The position numbers and the translations under genes were made by a program. Below the pieces are notes generated by a model that worked only from the letters and a program-made list of their open reading frames with translations, ran no database searches and was not told the DNA's origin. A stretch of 64,000 nucleotides of DNA. Origin: an uncultured Clostridia bacterium (lineage in GTDB: Bacteria; Bacillota; Clostridia; Christensenellales; UBA1242). Of the stretch, positions 34,478 to 42,661 are shown piece after piece. The DNA lies in the NCBI GenBank assembly GCA_930990515.1, contig CAKNPS010000004.1:1-64000 (forward strand), in the 5' to 3' direction. Positions within the stretch are counted from its first letter, which is position 1. Every line of letters starts with the position of its first letter.

Positions 34478-36441
34478 ATATAACACAAAAGGCATTAAAT
34501 TATTTGAAAGCAATTTCTGCGGAAACAATTTCAAATGCAAAGTCGGGACATTTAGGTGTGACACTTGGGGCATCTTCCATTTTGTTTGCCTTTTTTAAAG
34601 ATCATTACAATTTTGATGCTTCAGACTCTGACTTTTTAAATCGTGACAGATTTGTGATGTCAGCAGGCCACGGCAGTGCGTTATATTACACTCTTTTATC
34701 AATGTTCGGATTCGATATTAGCTTGCAAGATTTAAAGAATTTTCGCTCGTATAAGTCAAAAACACCAGGGCACCCGGAATATCGCGTGACAGATGGTGTG
34801 GAAATAACTACTGGAGCATTAGGTCAAGGGGTTGCCAATGCTGTTGGTATGGCAATTGCTGAAAGTGTTATGGAAGAACGTTTTAATACAGTTGGTTTTA
34901 ACATCATTGACCACTACACTTATTGCTTTATGGGTGATGGTTGTCTTATGGAAGGTATTTCTCAAGAAGCAATCAGCCTTGCTGGAAATTTGAAGTTAAG
35001 AAAACTCATCTTTTTGTATGATAGCAATAATGTAACTATTGATGGTCCATTAAATTTAGCAAATAAGGAAAATGTTGCCAAAAAATTTCATTCCATGGGC
35101 TGGTCGGTAATTAAAGTTAAGAACGGAAATTCTTATCGTGCCTGCACATCAGCAATTGCTCGAGCAAAGAAAAGCACGAAACCAACAATCATCATCTTTA
35201 ACACCACAATAGGCATTGGCACAGAAAAAGAAGGGACTTCTTCTGTTCATGGGGCATATTTAAATCAAGGCGAACTTGAAGCATTTAAAGAAAAACTTGG
35301 GGTCAAAGAGAGTTTCTTCATTCCAAGTGATGTTAGAGAACTTTGTATGGCAACAACTCGTCGAGGGAAACTTGAACACGAAAAGTGGAATCAACTTCTT
35401 GCAATGTATAGTAGCACACACCCAGAACTTTATAAAAGTTTTCTTGCTTTCTTTGATAGAAAGAAAATAAATTACGAAAGAATCATTAAAAATATTGCAA
35501 AATATGATGGGCAAAGCACAAGAAGAATCAATCATTTTGCTTTAAGCGAACTTGCTTATCAATGCCCACAATTAATTGGAGGAACTGCCGATGTTGGGCC
35601 TTCTACACAAGCATATATTGACAATGCTGGAAATTTTTCTGCTGGAAATAGGCGGGGAAAAAACATACATTTTGGTGTTCGTGAACATGCAATGGCAGGA
35701 ATTGTTAACGGAATTGCGGTATATGAAGATTTCATCACTTTTGATTCCACATTTTTAACCTTTTCTAACTATATGATTCCAGCCATTCGCATGCGTGCAA
35801 TGATGAAACTTCCAGTTCTAAGTTTCTTCACGCATGACAGTATAGCAGTGGGGCAAGATGGTCCAACACATCAGCCAATAGAACAAATTGGGCAACTTAG
35901 AAGTATTATAGGTAACACTGTTTTTCGTCCTTGTGATTATAAAGAACTTATTGCTGGCTATCAATATTGTTTAAAAAATTACACTCCTGTTGCATTTGCT
36001 TTAACAAGACAAGATGTTCCGCATGTTGATAACACATCTTTTGAACTTGCTTTAAATGGTGGTTATACAGTTGTTGATTGTGGACAAAAACCAGATGTAA
36101 TTTTGGTGGCAAGTGGGAGTGAAGTGCCACTTGCAGTAAATTCAGCAAAAGAAATTTCCAAAAAGTATAAGGTTAATGTTGTGAGTATGCCATCTTTGGA
36201 AGTATTTGAAAATCAATCAACACAATACAAAACCAAAGTTTTGCCAAAAGATGCACTAACAATCTATGTTGAGTTAAGTAATGATACAAAACCATTAAAA
36301 ATTTTACCTAAAAATAGTTATTTATATGGGGTTGAAAACTATCAATATAGTGGCAATGGCGAAGTTGTTATGGAAAAGGCTGGTTTTAATGTTAAAGCCT
36401 TGACACGATTTGTGGAAAGTAAGATAAAACAACAAATTTAG
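34474..36441 (+). CDS. tkt: Transketolase
   Basis: 655 residues, near full length. The thiamine diphosphate domain has GHLGVTLGASSI, MSAGHGSALYYTLL, TPGHPE, GALGQGVANAVGMA, and the ThDP-binding GDGCLMEGISQEA ... NNVTIDG. The pyrimidine domain has FGVREHAMAGIVNG and HDSIAVGQDGPTHQPIEQ. It moves two-carbon units between ketose and aldose phosphates in the non-oxidative pentose phosphate pathway. It is coupled to the preceding P-loop-less protein by an ATGA overlap. Confidence 0.96.
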   Translation: MNITQKALNYLKAISAETISNAKSGHLGVTLGASSILFAFFKDHYNFDASDSDFLNRDRFVMSAGHGSALYYTLLSMFGFDISLQDLKNFRSYKSKTPGHPEYRVTDGVEITTGALGQGVANAVGMAIAESVMEERFNTVGFNIIDHYTYCFMGDGCLMEGISQEAISLAGNLKLRKLIFLYDSNNVTIDGPLNLANKENVAKKFHSMGWSVIKVKNGNSYRACTSAIARAKKSTKPTIIIFNTTIGIGTEKEGTSSVHGAYLNQGELEAFKEKLGVKESFFIPSDVRELCMATTRRGKLEHEKWNQLLAMYSSTHPELYKSFLAFFDRKKINYERIIKNIAKYDGQSTRRINHFALSELAYQCPQLIGGTADVGPSTQAYIDNAGNFSAGNRRGKNIHFGVREHAMAGIVNGIAVYEDFITFDSTFLTFSNYMIPAIRMRAMMKLPVLSFFTHDSIAVGQDGPTHQPIEQIGQLRSIIGNTVFRPCDYKELIAGYQYCLKNYTPVAFALTRQDVPHVDNTSFELALNGGYTVVDCGQKPDVILVASGSEVPLAVNSAKEISKKYKVNVVSMPSLEVFENQSTQYKTKVLPKDALTIYVELSNDTKPLKILPKNSYLYGVENYQYSGNGEVVMEKAGFNVKALTRFVESKIKQQI

Positions 36442-36448
36442 TTTAATT

Positions 36449-36476
36449 TTGACAAAAATTAACAAAATTTTAATAA
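36449..36476 (+). promoter_or_regulatory. Possible promoter of the 36.5-kb unknown gene
   Basis: TTGACA (36449-36454), 16 bp, TAATAA (36471-36476). A TATACT at 36498 lacks a matching -35. The assignment is weak. Confidence 0.4.
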
Positions 36477-36529
36477 TTTTCATATAACCTTTCAAATTAT
36501 ACTATTAATGTAATTTGAGAGGTTTTTTT

Positions 36530-37456
36530 ATGACTAAAAAAAGTATAGTCTTAAGTGATGTGAATGGAAATTCTCCTTTAAAAGCTGTTTTGACTTTGGA
36601 AAGGAAAGATGATGATATCGCTGGAATGATAAGGTTTTATAATTTACCATTTGAAGTTGACGGCCTTTTGACTTTGGGGTTTTATGTTGATGGCAAAGTG
36701 ATTAAAAGTGGTTTAACAAGAAAAAATGGCTCGCTTTACACATTTTTTCTTTCTGAAGATTTTTTGGATAAAAATTTTTCTTGTGCGGTAATTATGTTTA
36801 AAGATGCGGAAAGAGTTCCTCTTTTATATGGTTCAAGTGCTGGACGAGAAGAAGATATATATGCAAGCATAATTAATGAAATTTCTGGAGATTCTTCTGT
36901 TCAAAATGTCACTAAAGTGTTAGATAAATATGGTGTAGACTTTGATGAAGAAGAACAAAAAGAAATAGACAGAAAGATTGATGAATGTATGGAAGAAAAC
37001 AAATGCTCAAAGTGTTTTTATAAAGAACAATTTTATAATAATAAAAAATTTGAAACTCAATCAACCGAAGAAAAGGAAAAAGTGATTGAAGAAAAAGAAG
37101 AACCTAAGGAAGAAAAGATAACATTTTTTAACAGGTTAAAACCACAAATTGACAAACTTTTTGAGAATAATCCTATTGAAAGAAATCTTGAAGAAATGAT
37201 ACCATCATCAAAATGGGTTAAAGTGGAATATGAAGATGACGGCGATTTTTATGTTTTTGGTCTTTTATATGAAGGACATGACATAAAATATGTTTGTTAT
37301 GGTATACCTGCTGTATTTGAAGAAGAACCACCAAAAGAACTTTCTGGTTATCCCATTTTTTTACCACTTGATAAAGATAATAAAAGGGGTTTTGGTTACT
37401 GGCTCACATATCAAGATGCCGAAACGGGCGAGCCAGTAAAAGCCATAATTGAATAA
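36530..37456 (+). CDS. Unknown protein with conserved C-terminal domain
   Basis: 308 residues from the ATG with GAGAGG 7 nt upstream. Three parts can be seen. An N-terminal beta-rich domain (about 1-105) contains FYVDGKVIKSGLTRKNGSLYTFFL. A charged linker (about 105-190) contains a CSKC pair and a run of Glu/Lys. The C-terminal domain (about 195-308) begins FFNRLKPQIDKLFENNPIE and contains SKWVKVEYEDDGDFYVFGLLYEGHD and GYWLTYQDAETGEPVKAI. I have an impression of this domain recurring in uncultured Clostridia as a domain of unknown function, but cannot name it reliably. No signal peptide is present. Confidence 0.6.
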   Translation: MTKKSIVLSDVNGNSPLKAVLTLERKDDDIAGMIRFYNLPFEVDGLLTLGFYVDGKVIKSGLTRKNGSLYTFFLSEDFLDKNFSCAVIMFKDAERVPLLYGSSAGREEDIYASIINEISGDSSVQNVTKVLDKYGVDFDEEEQKEIDRKIDECMEENKCSKCFYKEQFYNNKKFETQSTEEKEKVIEEKEEPKEEKITFFNRLKPQIDKLFENNPIERNLEEMIPSSKWVKVEYEDDGDFYVFGLLYEGHDIKYVCYGIPAVFEEEPPKELSGYPIFLPLDKDNKRGFGYWLTYQDAETGEPVKAIIE

Positions 37457-37465
37457 GGGTGTTTA

Positions 37466-38404
37466 ATGAGAATTTTAGCATGGATTGTAATTGGTTTAGT
37501 CATTATAATTTTTGTAGGACTGTTGGCATATCTAATTTTAGGAGCAATACTTTTTCATTTTAGTTTAGGAAGAAAAGAACTTAAAAAACGAGTAAGAAAA
37601 AATAATTTAAAACAAAATTTAGAAAAATATCAAATTGACTTATGTTGGTGGGATAATTTTGATTTTAAAAGGGTGGAAATTAATAGTTTTGACGGTTTAA
37701 AACTTGTAGGGCACTATCTTGACCAGAAAAGCGATTTGACGATTTTGTTAGTTCACGGATATAGTGCAAACTATAAAGAGATGCAAAAATATGCTAAGTT
37801 TTTCTATCAAAAAGGGTATAACTTATTATGCGTGGAAAATCGAGCGCATGGGGACAGCGAAGGCGAATGTGTTGGAATGGGTTATTTGGACAAATTCGAC
37901 TTAAAAAACTGGATTGATTTTCTAAATGAAAGCGAAAAAAAGAAAATTATTTTGTTTGGTTTGTCAATGGGAGCAAGTGCTGTTTGTGCTGTGAGCGGAG
38001 AAAATTTACCTAATAATGTTGTTGGTATTATTGCAGATTCTGCTTTTGATGATGTTGAAAAACAAATTAAATACATTTTAAGAAAGGCGGGACCTTTAAA
38101 AAATTTACTTTTTAAAGTCCTAAAAAGTTATACCAAAAAGCGATATGAGTTTAATCTTAGTGATGCAAAGTTTACTAAGGCTGTAAAAAACACCAAGATT
38201 CCCATTCTTTATTTCCATGGCAAAGCAGATAAATATGTTTTGCCTGAATGTTCGGAAAATTTGTATAATGCAACACCTGAAAATTTGAGAGAATTAGTAT
38301 TGGTAGATGAAGCAGACCATGCTATGAGTTATGTGCTTTTAGGTAATATGTATGAAAGAAAAATAAATAAATTTTTTAGTAAATTTAAAATTATAGGAGA
38401 GTAA
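37466..38404 (+). CDS. Alpha/beta hydrolase with N-terminal membrane anchor
   Basis: 312 residues. One transmembrane helix (about 5-30) is followed by a basic stretch and an alpha/beta-hydrolase domain with oxyanion region VHGYSANYKEM, VENRAHGDSEGE, nucleophile elbow GLSMGAS (about 168-174), an Asp in FHGKADKYV and the catalytic His in DEADHAMSY. This is the YqkD/BAAT-like class; the substrate is unknown. The domain is probably cytoplasmic or external at the membrane surface. It begins 9 nt after the preceding gene behind GGGTG, so the two are co-transcribed. Confidence 0.88.
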   Translation: MRILAWIVIGLVIIIFVGLLAYLILGAILFHFSLGRKELKKRVRKNNLKQNLEKYQIDLCWWDNFDFKRVEINSFDGLKLVGHYLDQKSDLTILLVHGYSANYKEMQKYAKFFYQKGYNLLCVENRAHGDSEGECVGMGYLDKFDLKNWIDFLNESEKKKIILFGLSMGASAVCAVSGENLPNNVVGIIADSAFDDVEKQIKYILRKAGPLKNLLFKVLKSYTKKRYEFNLSDAKFTKAVKNTKIPILYFHGKADKYVLPECSENLYNATPENLRELVLVDEADHAMSYVLLGNMYERKINKFFSKFKIIGE

Positions 38405-38405
38405 A

Positions 38406-38492
38406 ATGAAAAAAATTAATAAAAAAATAAAAAATAATGAAGAAAAACAATTTAAATTTATTTTAAATATTTTAAAAACTGAAAATATGTAA
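38406..38492 (+). CDS. Possible 28-residue basic peptide
   Basis: ATG at 38406, directly after the hydrolase stop, with TAGGAGAG at good distance inside the end of that gene. The product is almost entirely Lys, Asn, Ile and Phe and could be an expressed small peptide or a chance frame in AT-rich sequence. The ribosome binding site is the only support. Confidence 0.3.
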   Translation: MKKINKKIKNNEEKQFKFILNILKTENM

Positions 38493-38542
38493 TAAAAAAT
38501 TGTTTTTAAATATTAATAAAAAAATAATTTTTAATATTTTTA

Positions 38543-38571
38543 ATAAAATAAAAAAACAGGCACAGCCTGTT
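38543..38571 (-). terminator. Terminator of the 51-residue small protein gene
   Basis: On the minus strand AACAGGC-TGT-GCCTGTT followed by T-rich sequence; the stop codon overlaps the stem. Confidence 0.75.
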
Positions 38572-38725
38572 AATTTTCATTTGCAACTTCGTGGTCGCTT
38601 TGTGCATTGGTTGAATTTTCCAGTGTTTTAATTCTATCTTCAAGTTCAGGTATGGTTTTTCTTGTTAGGTGCCATACCAATTTTTTTAAATCTTCAACTT
38701 CTGTTTCAATACTATAAAAATTCAT
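38570..38725 (-). CDS. Small coiled-coil protein, 51 aa
   Basis: A short gene with AAAGGAG 8 nt upstream of the ATG and its own terminator. The product begins MNFYSIETEVEDLKKLVWHL and has a clear heptad pattern through TIPELEDRIKTLENS, then a polar tail. It is cytoplasmic and probably a dimeric coiled coil, in size and pattern similar to SlyX-like proteins but not assignable. Codon use and regulatory signals support a real gene. The SH3-like gene lies 50 nt upstream on the same strand. Confidence 0.7.
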   Translation of the reverse strand: MNFYSIETEVEDLKKLVWHLTRKTIPELEDRIKTLENSTNAQSDHEVANEN

Positions 38726-38775
38726 TTTTTTCTCCTTTGGTAATAAGTTTAATTTAGATTTCTTCTGAAAACAAG

Positions 38776-39465
38776 TTATTGTGACATTTTTTTCTTTTTA
38801 TTTTTGTTTTTCATAAAAAGGAATGCCATAATAATTCCAATGCACGCAAGTGCAATCGTGATGGCATATATGATTGCAGGATTAATGCCATCAGGGGATA
38901 TTTCTTCGGTTTTGATGTAGCCATATTCTAAAGAGTTTTCCACTTTGACAGCGACTCTTGTGTAAGGAAGGCTATTGTCATATCCTTCATAGAGATATAC
39001 TCTTGAACCTTTTACTAATAGTGTTTCTGTTGGCGTTATTTCTTCGCCAGTTGCCTCATATAGATAAACATCATTTTTTAAGGTTGCATTGAAAGTTGGA
39101 TATGTTTCAATGTTAGAGATATTTTCTGTCACAAAATCTGAAAAGATATATCCTTGTGTGATTGTTGTATTGTTAACTGATAGAACGGCGTAAAAAAGTT
39201 GCCCCTCACTATCTTCGTAAGTGTTTAAGCCATTTTCTCCTTCTTCCAAAATCAAGATGTCTTTGTGCCTAACAATAATAGGTTCATTATTTTCATCTAT
39301 GACTTTTTCAGAAGTAAAAGATGGAGAAGAATAGATGTAGCAATAGTTTGCAATACAAATCCACTCTTTTTCGCTTTCGGCACTTACAAAGTTTACACTA
39401 GGCAAACATAATAAAAGAAAACTTAATAAGAGTAAAATTTTTCTCACTTCCCTATTATCTAACAT
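38776..39465 (-). CDS. Secreted SH3-like protein with C-terminal membrane anchor
   Basis: 229 residues. It has a signal peptide (about 8-29, ending VSAES), two beta-rich modules (about 35-110 and 125-190, the first with CYIYSSPSFTSEKV typical of bacterial SH3 domains), then a transmembrane helix (about 200-222) and a Lys-rich tail. It is likely to face the cell wall and bind peptidoglycan or a spore-envelope component. The start is uncertain. The ATG at 39465 has only a weak AAGTGA site and lies between a good -35 and -10 on this strand. A GTG at 39447 is the alternative. Confidence 0.7.
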   Translation of the reverse strand: MLDNREVRKILLLLSFLLLCLPSVNFVSAESEKEWICIANYCYIYSSPSFTSEKVIDENNEPIIVRHKDILILEEGENGLNTYEDSEGQLFYAVLSVNNTTITQGYIFSDFVTENISNIETYPTFNATLKNDVYLYEATGEEITPTETLLVKGSRVYLYEGYDNSLPYTRVAVKVENSLEYGYIKTEEISPDGINPAIIYAITIALACIGIIMAFLFMKNKNKKKKMSQ

Positions 39466-39483
39466 TTCAAATCACTTTGTCAA
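39454..39483 (-). promoter_or_regulatory. Promoter-like sequence overlapping the start of the SH3-like gene
   Basis: On the minus strand TTGACA (39478-39483), 18 bp, GATAAT (39454-39459). If used, transcription would begin after the ATG at 39465, favouring a GTG start at 39447. Confidence 0.4.
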
Positions 39484-39587
39484 GCAAAAGGGGAAGATAA
39501 AAAAATAATTTCCGATTATGTCGAAAATTATTTACGTTAAAGATAAGATTATATTTAAAAATTTATGTTTTAAGTTTATTTGACGAT

Positions 39588-40010
39588 TTAATCTTCTTTT
39601 TCATTTGGTTTACAATGCACTTCATAAATTTGTTCTAAAACTCTGTCGCTTGGAATATCTAATCTTCCTGAATAGACTTTACGAAAAGTCCATCGTATTA
39701 TTTCTTGCACATCTTTAATTTCAATATTATAGTCTTTTGAAAATTCTTCTATCGTTTGTGGAATAGGATTATTTTCATCAAGTCCATAAAGTTTAGTAAA
39801 AACAATTTGTCCCGCTTTTGGGAAATGCTTAAAAAGACTTTTAATTGCTTCAACAAATCTTCTTTTTTCGCAAACAACTTTGTTTTTTAAAAAATATTCT
39901 CCGAATTTTAAGTAATTTTTATATAAAACAAAATCTCGGTAATAATCATCCGATTTAATGAATTTTTCTAGTTGTTCTTTGCTCATTTTATCAATATCAT
40001 AATTTTCCAT
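39588..40010 (-). CDS. Sigma region-4-like helix-turn-helix protein
   Basis: 140 residues. After a helical N-terminal part, residues ~70-115 (VFTKLYGLDENNPIPQTIEEFSKDYNIEIKDVQEIIRWTFRKV) follow the pattern of sigma-70 region 4.2: LRYGLDG ... TLEEIGKxLGVSRERVRQIExxAL. Regions 2 and 3 are missing, so it is not a complete sigma factor. It could be an anti-sigma, phage-type regulator or DNA-binding protein. Its promoter predicts a leaderless transcript. It lies on the left edge of the cwlD cassette region and in the orientation of the cargo genes. Confidence 0.6.
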   Translation of the reverse strand: MENYDIDKMSKEQLEKFIKSDDYYRDFVLYKNYLKFGEYFLKNKVVCEKRRFVEAIKSLFKHFPKAGQIVFTKLYGLDENNPIPQTIEEFSKDYNIEIKDVQEIIRWTFRKVYSGRLDIPSDRVLEQIYEVHCKPNEKED

Positions 40011-40016
40011 AGCTAT

Positions 40017-40045
40017 ATTTTATCAAACAATTCTCATCTTGTCAA
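40017..40045 (-). promoter_or_regulatory. Strong promoter for a leaderless transcript
   Basis: On the minus strand TTGACA (40040-40045), 17 bp, TAAAAT (40017-40022), then 6 nt and the ATG at 40010. There is no ribosome binding site. Confidence 0.7.
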
Positions 40046-40105
40046 TAGCGGAAAATATCGGCGAATTAGTTTTGTGTGTGATTTTACTTTGCTTTTTTAT
40101 TGACA

Positions 40106-40201
40106 TTTGCTATGCGGTCAAGACGCTAAGTTCGCCAAAGACACAATATACCATTGTTATTGATGCGGGGTATTCGGATTAGAGGTTGAGTTAGGATAGT
40201 A
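40106..40201 (+). pseudogene. Decayed cwlD 5' fragment, copy 0
   Basis: About 95 bases align with codons ~27-55 of the other copies (TTTGCTATGCGGTCA near 40106, TTCGCCAAAG near 40131, CCATTGTTATTGATGCGGGG at 40151-40170), followed by a variant end motif TTGAGTTAGGATAGTA. The upstream part is worn down to a few matching stretches. It is the leftmost and most degraded copy, as expected for the oldest insertion. Confidence 0.7.
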
Positions 40202-40213
40202 TATTACTAAGAA

Positions 40214-40239
40214 AAAACAGAACGATACTGTTCTGTTTT
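40214..40239 (+). terminator. Bidirectional terminator after copy 0
   Basis: Ten-bp stem AAAACAGAAC / GTTCTGTTTT with a 6-nt loop. The stop of the minus-strand cargo gene lies directly to the right. Confidence 0.8.
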
Positions 40240-40614
40240 TTATGACTTATAATCATAAGGAATTTTGTTTTTCTTTTTACCTAGTAGGTTTACAATGTAA
40301 CCATTTTCCACCTTGCACCAAGCGGTTTTATCGGGTAACATTTCATATATATCTTCATCAGTAGCATTGCTTTCCTTAATCACTTCCATGTCTTCAATTT
40401 TAACATCAATTAGAATATCGTCTTCTATTGTTTCAATATTTTCGTCAGTCCAATGAAAGTTTTTATCAAAAAAGCGTTTATCAATAAAAACAACTTCAAA
40501 ACTATCTTCATGAATTTCAGGGGAATTTATTCTTCCTATTCTTCCTTTATAAATTCCATTTTCTGTATAAGAATTACAAGTATTTAAAACTTTTATCTCA
40601 TCAAATAATTTCAT
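40240..40614 (-). CDS. Small acidic protein, possible immunity partner
   Basis: 124 residues, very acidic and beta-rich in the first half (YTENGIYKGRIGRINSPEIHEDSFEVVFID), then EDDILIDVKIEDMEVIKESNATDEDIYEMLPD. The length, acidity and four-base overlap with the upstream gene suggest an immunity or antitoxin partner, comparable to DUF4926-type immunity proteins. This is inference from context only. It is the 3' gene of cassette A. Confidence 0.5.
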   Translation of the reverse strand: MKLFDEIKVLNTCNSYTENGIYKGRIGRINSPEIHEDSFEVVFIDKRFFDKNFHWTDENIETIEDDILIDVKIEDMEVIKESNATDEDIYEMLPDKTAWCKVENGYIVNLLGKKKNKIPYDYKS

Positions 40615-41249
40615 TTTGTCCAGCCTCCTATTGGTGTATTATTTTTTAATTGTCCATTTGGATAAACAATATAACTAGATGTAATTAGAAAAATTCTGTT
40701 TGCTTTTTCTCTTTTTCCTGGGAACTGAAGTTTAATTCTTATTCTAAAACCATATTTTTTCTTGTCTTTTGGTGGGGGATTGTTAGTATAATTTCCATTG
40801 CAATATGATTCTTTACTTAATGATTCAATAAGTTGAAAAACTTCTTGTTTATCTTCAATATTATAACCCATTGATAGCAACCAGTCTTTTTTATCTAAAA
40901 ACAAGTAATCCATTCTTCGCTCTAAATCAAAAATAATAATTTGATTTGGATTAGGTTTGGTTATAGAATTAGTTTCACAATGACAATTAGGGTGATATAA
41001 ACCTCTTTTGTTTATTGGAATTAGTGGAGTAAATAGGTAATTAAATTCTTCCGGTTTTTTGCCATCTTCATTTTTAAACCAACATTGATTTATAATAGTG
41101 CAATCAACACAATGCGGTTTTATTAATTGCTCATTAAAATTTATCTTTGAAAAACTTTCAATTGTCCAAGGATTTCTATCATCATAAATTTCTACCCATT
41201 CACTAAAATTTGTAATTAATTTTTCATAAACACTATCAAATACACTCAT
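40611..41249 (-). CDS. Cys/His-containing protein, possible DUF6883-like toxin
   Basis: 212 residues. The central part has Cys and His residues (HCVDCTIINQCW, YHPNCHCE) of the HPNCHC type seen in phage head morphogenesis and toxin proteins. The C-terminal ~100 residues (KKDWLLSMGYN ... KKYGFRIRIKLQFPG ... NRIFLITSSYIVYPNG) recall the DUF6883 domain found in polymorphic toxins. No secretion signal is seen. Together with the overlapping acidic gene it forms a candidate toxin/immunity pair. AAGGAG lies 14 nt before the ATG, a long spacing. All assignments are tentative. Confidence 0.5.
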   Translation of the reverse strand: MSVFDSVYEKLITNFSEWVEIYDDRNPWTIESFSKINFNEQLIKPHCVDCTIINQCWFKNEDGKKPEEFNYLFTPLIPINKRGLYHPNCHCETNSITKPNPNQIIIFDLERRMDYLFLDKKDWLLSMGYNIEDKQEVFQLIESLSKESYCNGNYTNNPPPKDKKKYGFRIRIKLQFPGKREKANRIFLITSSYIVYPNGQLKNNTPIGGWTK

Positions 41250-41381
41250 ATATTAACATATTTCTCCTTCTCTTTAAAACTAATTTTATGACAAAAAGAG
41301 AATAACACTCAAAATTTGCATATTAAATGTTTTGTGTCATTTTTTTATTAAATAAACGAAATTAGTTTAATAAAATATAAT

Positions 41382-41567
41382 ATGAAATTTTTAACAATAA
41401 AAAAGCACACAATGTGTGTTCTTTTGGTGGGTGTAATTTTGATTTGCTCTATTGTTGGTGTTTGCTATGTGGTCAGGGTGGCAAGTTCGCCAAAGATAGT
41501 GCGCACCATTGTTATTGATGCGGGGCATGGCGGGCGAGATTTCAAGTTAGGACGGTATGTAAAATAA
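41382..41567 (+). pseudogene. Truncated cwlD 5' end, copy 1
   Basis: Encodes 61 residues: MKFLTIKKHTMCVLLVGVIL, the rest of a membrane helix, SSPKIVRTIVIDAGHGGRD, then FKLGRYVK and a stop. It matches the N-terminus of the intact amidase through the catalytic His and then enters the 16-bp end motif (41542-41557). The promoter is retained: TAAAAT ends 5 nt before the ATG, without a ribosome binding site. If expressed it gives a membrane-inserted peptide without enzyme activity. Confidence 0.8.
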
Positions 41568-41598
41568 AAAAGCATATCGGATTGATATGCTTTTTTTA
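41566..41598 (+). terminator. Bidirectional terminator after copy 1 (GCATATC type)
   Basis: AAGCATATC-GGATT-GATATGCTT with A-rich and T-rich flanks. The same hairpin recurs at 43986, 45470 and 52035. Confidence 0.85.
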
Positions 41599-42645
41599 TA
41601 TTGTATTATGCTGGCATTTAGTGCAAAGCGGTGCCAAGTTTAAGTTGTACTTATCAACAATTTTTTTAGATTTTTTATAGACATCATTAAGAAAAGATGC
41701 AGAAGGATAATTGCCAATATTGTTGTAAGGTATGTAAGGGGATAACATTGGCATACAACCACACTTGCAAATTTCTTCAACTGCTTTAAGAGTGTCTTTT
41801 TTACTTTCTAAACCAACAATCAAGCCAGATCTTACGTTTTGCGAACCAAAGATTTCACTGGCAATTTTCAGGAAATAAAAATAATTATCTCTACCTAATT
41901 TATATTTTTCGGGGCAATATTTTGCACATATTTCGTTGTTATATAATTCAACATTTACCGAAAGTCCACTTACGCCAATTTTTTTAAGATGCTCTATATA
42001 AGGTTTAAATTGACTTCTATCTGTATAGCTATCAAAACCTCTTGGAGTTGTCATCACATCAAAATCGTATTTAGGAAACTTCTTACAAAAATATTCGTAT
42101 ACTTTTGTCAAATATTCTAAATCGCATTGTTTTGGACTCCCGCCAGATATAAGGATATGAGTTACTCTCTCATCTTTTAACAAATATTTTAAACAAGTAT
42201 TTATATCTTCAATACTATTTTTTTTGTATTTTATTGAATTCATAGAGCAGAATGCACAATGATTATTGCAGCCGTTTATTGGAGATATTCTAACACGATC
42301 AAAGTGAGAAACTGCTATATTTGATTTTAGTAAATCATGAGTTTTTTGATCAATGTTTTTAGCGATGCAAAGCCATGGTTCCCAAATTTTTATGGATTCT
42401 CTTATTCTTTTATGTTTAAGTATTAAATTATTTTGTTCTAATATAATTTTATATGAAGATTTGGAATTAATGCGACTTGTAACATAAAAATTGTTACCAA
42501 GTTCTATCATTATGCCAGTAGTTGTTATATAATCGTCGTTATAAAATTTTTCTCCAAAATTTTTGTATAAATATTTTAAAGCTTTATTTTCAATATCAAC
42601 CCCATTAGTCATAAGGTTAATTTTAATTTTTTGTAAATTTTTCAT
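41596..42645 (-). CDS. Radical SAM enzyme
   Basis: 349 residues. The radical SAM cluster motif GCNNHCAFCS (CxxxCxxC, about 125-134) lies in a TIM-barrel region with ISGGSPKQ (GGEP-like motif binding SAM) and SVNVELYN. A final CTKCQHNT near the C-terminus adds Cys residues that could bind an auxiliary cluster. The N-terminal ~110 residues are a separate domain. Directly upstream on the same strand is an ATP-grasp gene, so the pair looks like a small biosynthetic or peptide-modifying operon, although no precursor peptide is evident. It is the cargo of cassette B. Confidence 0.88.
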   Translation of the reverse strand: MKNLQKIKINLMTNGVDIENKALKYLYKNFGEKFYNDDYITTTGIMIELGNNFYVTSRINSKSSYKIILEQNNLILKHKRIRESIKIWEPWLCIAKNIDQKTHDLLKSNIAVSHFDRVRISPINGCNNHCAFCSMNSIKYKKNSIEDINTCLKYLLKDERVTHILISGGSPKQCDLEYLTKVYEYFCKKFPKYDFDVMTTPRGFDSYTDRSQFKPYIEHLKKIGVSGLSVNVELYNNEICAKYCPEKYKLGRDNYFYFLKIASEIFGSQNVRSGLIVGLESKKDTLKAVEEICKCGCMPMLSPYIPYNNIGNYPSASFLNDVYKKSKKIVDKYNLNLAPLCTKCQHNTI

Positions 42646-42661
42646 CCGTAAATTTCCTTTT

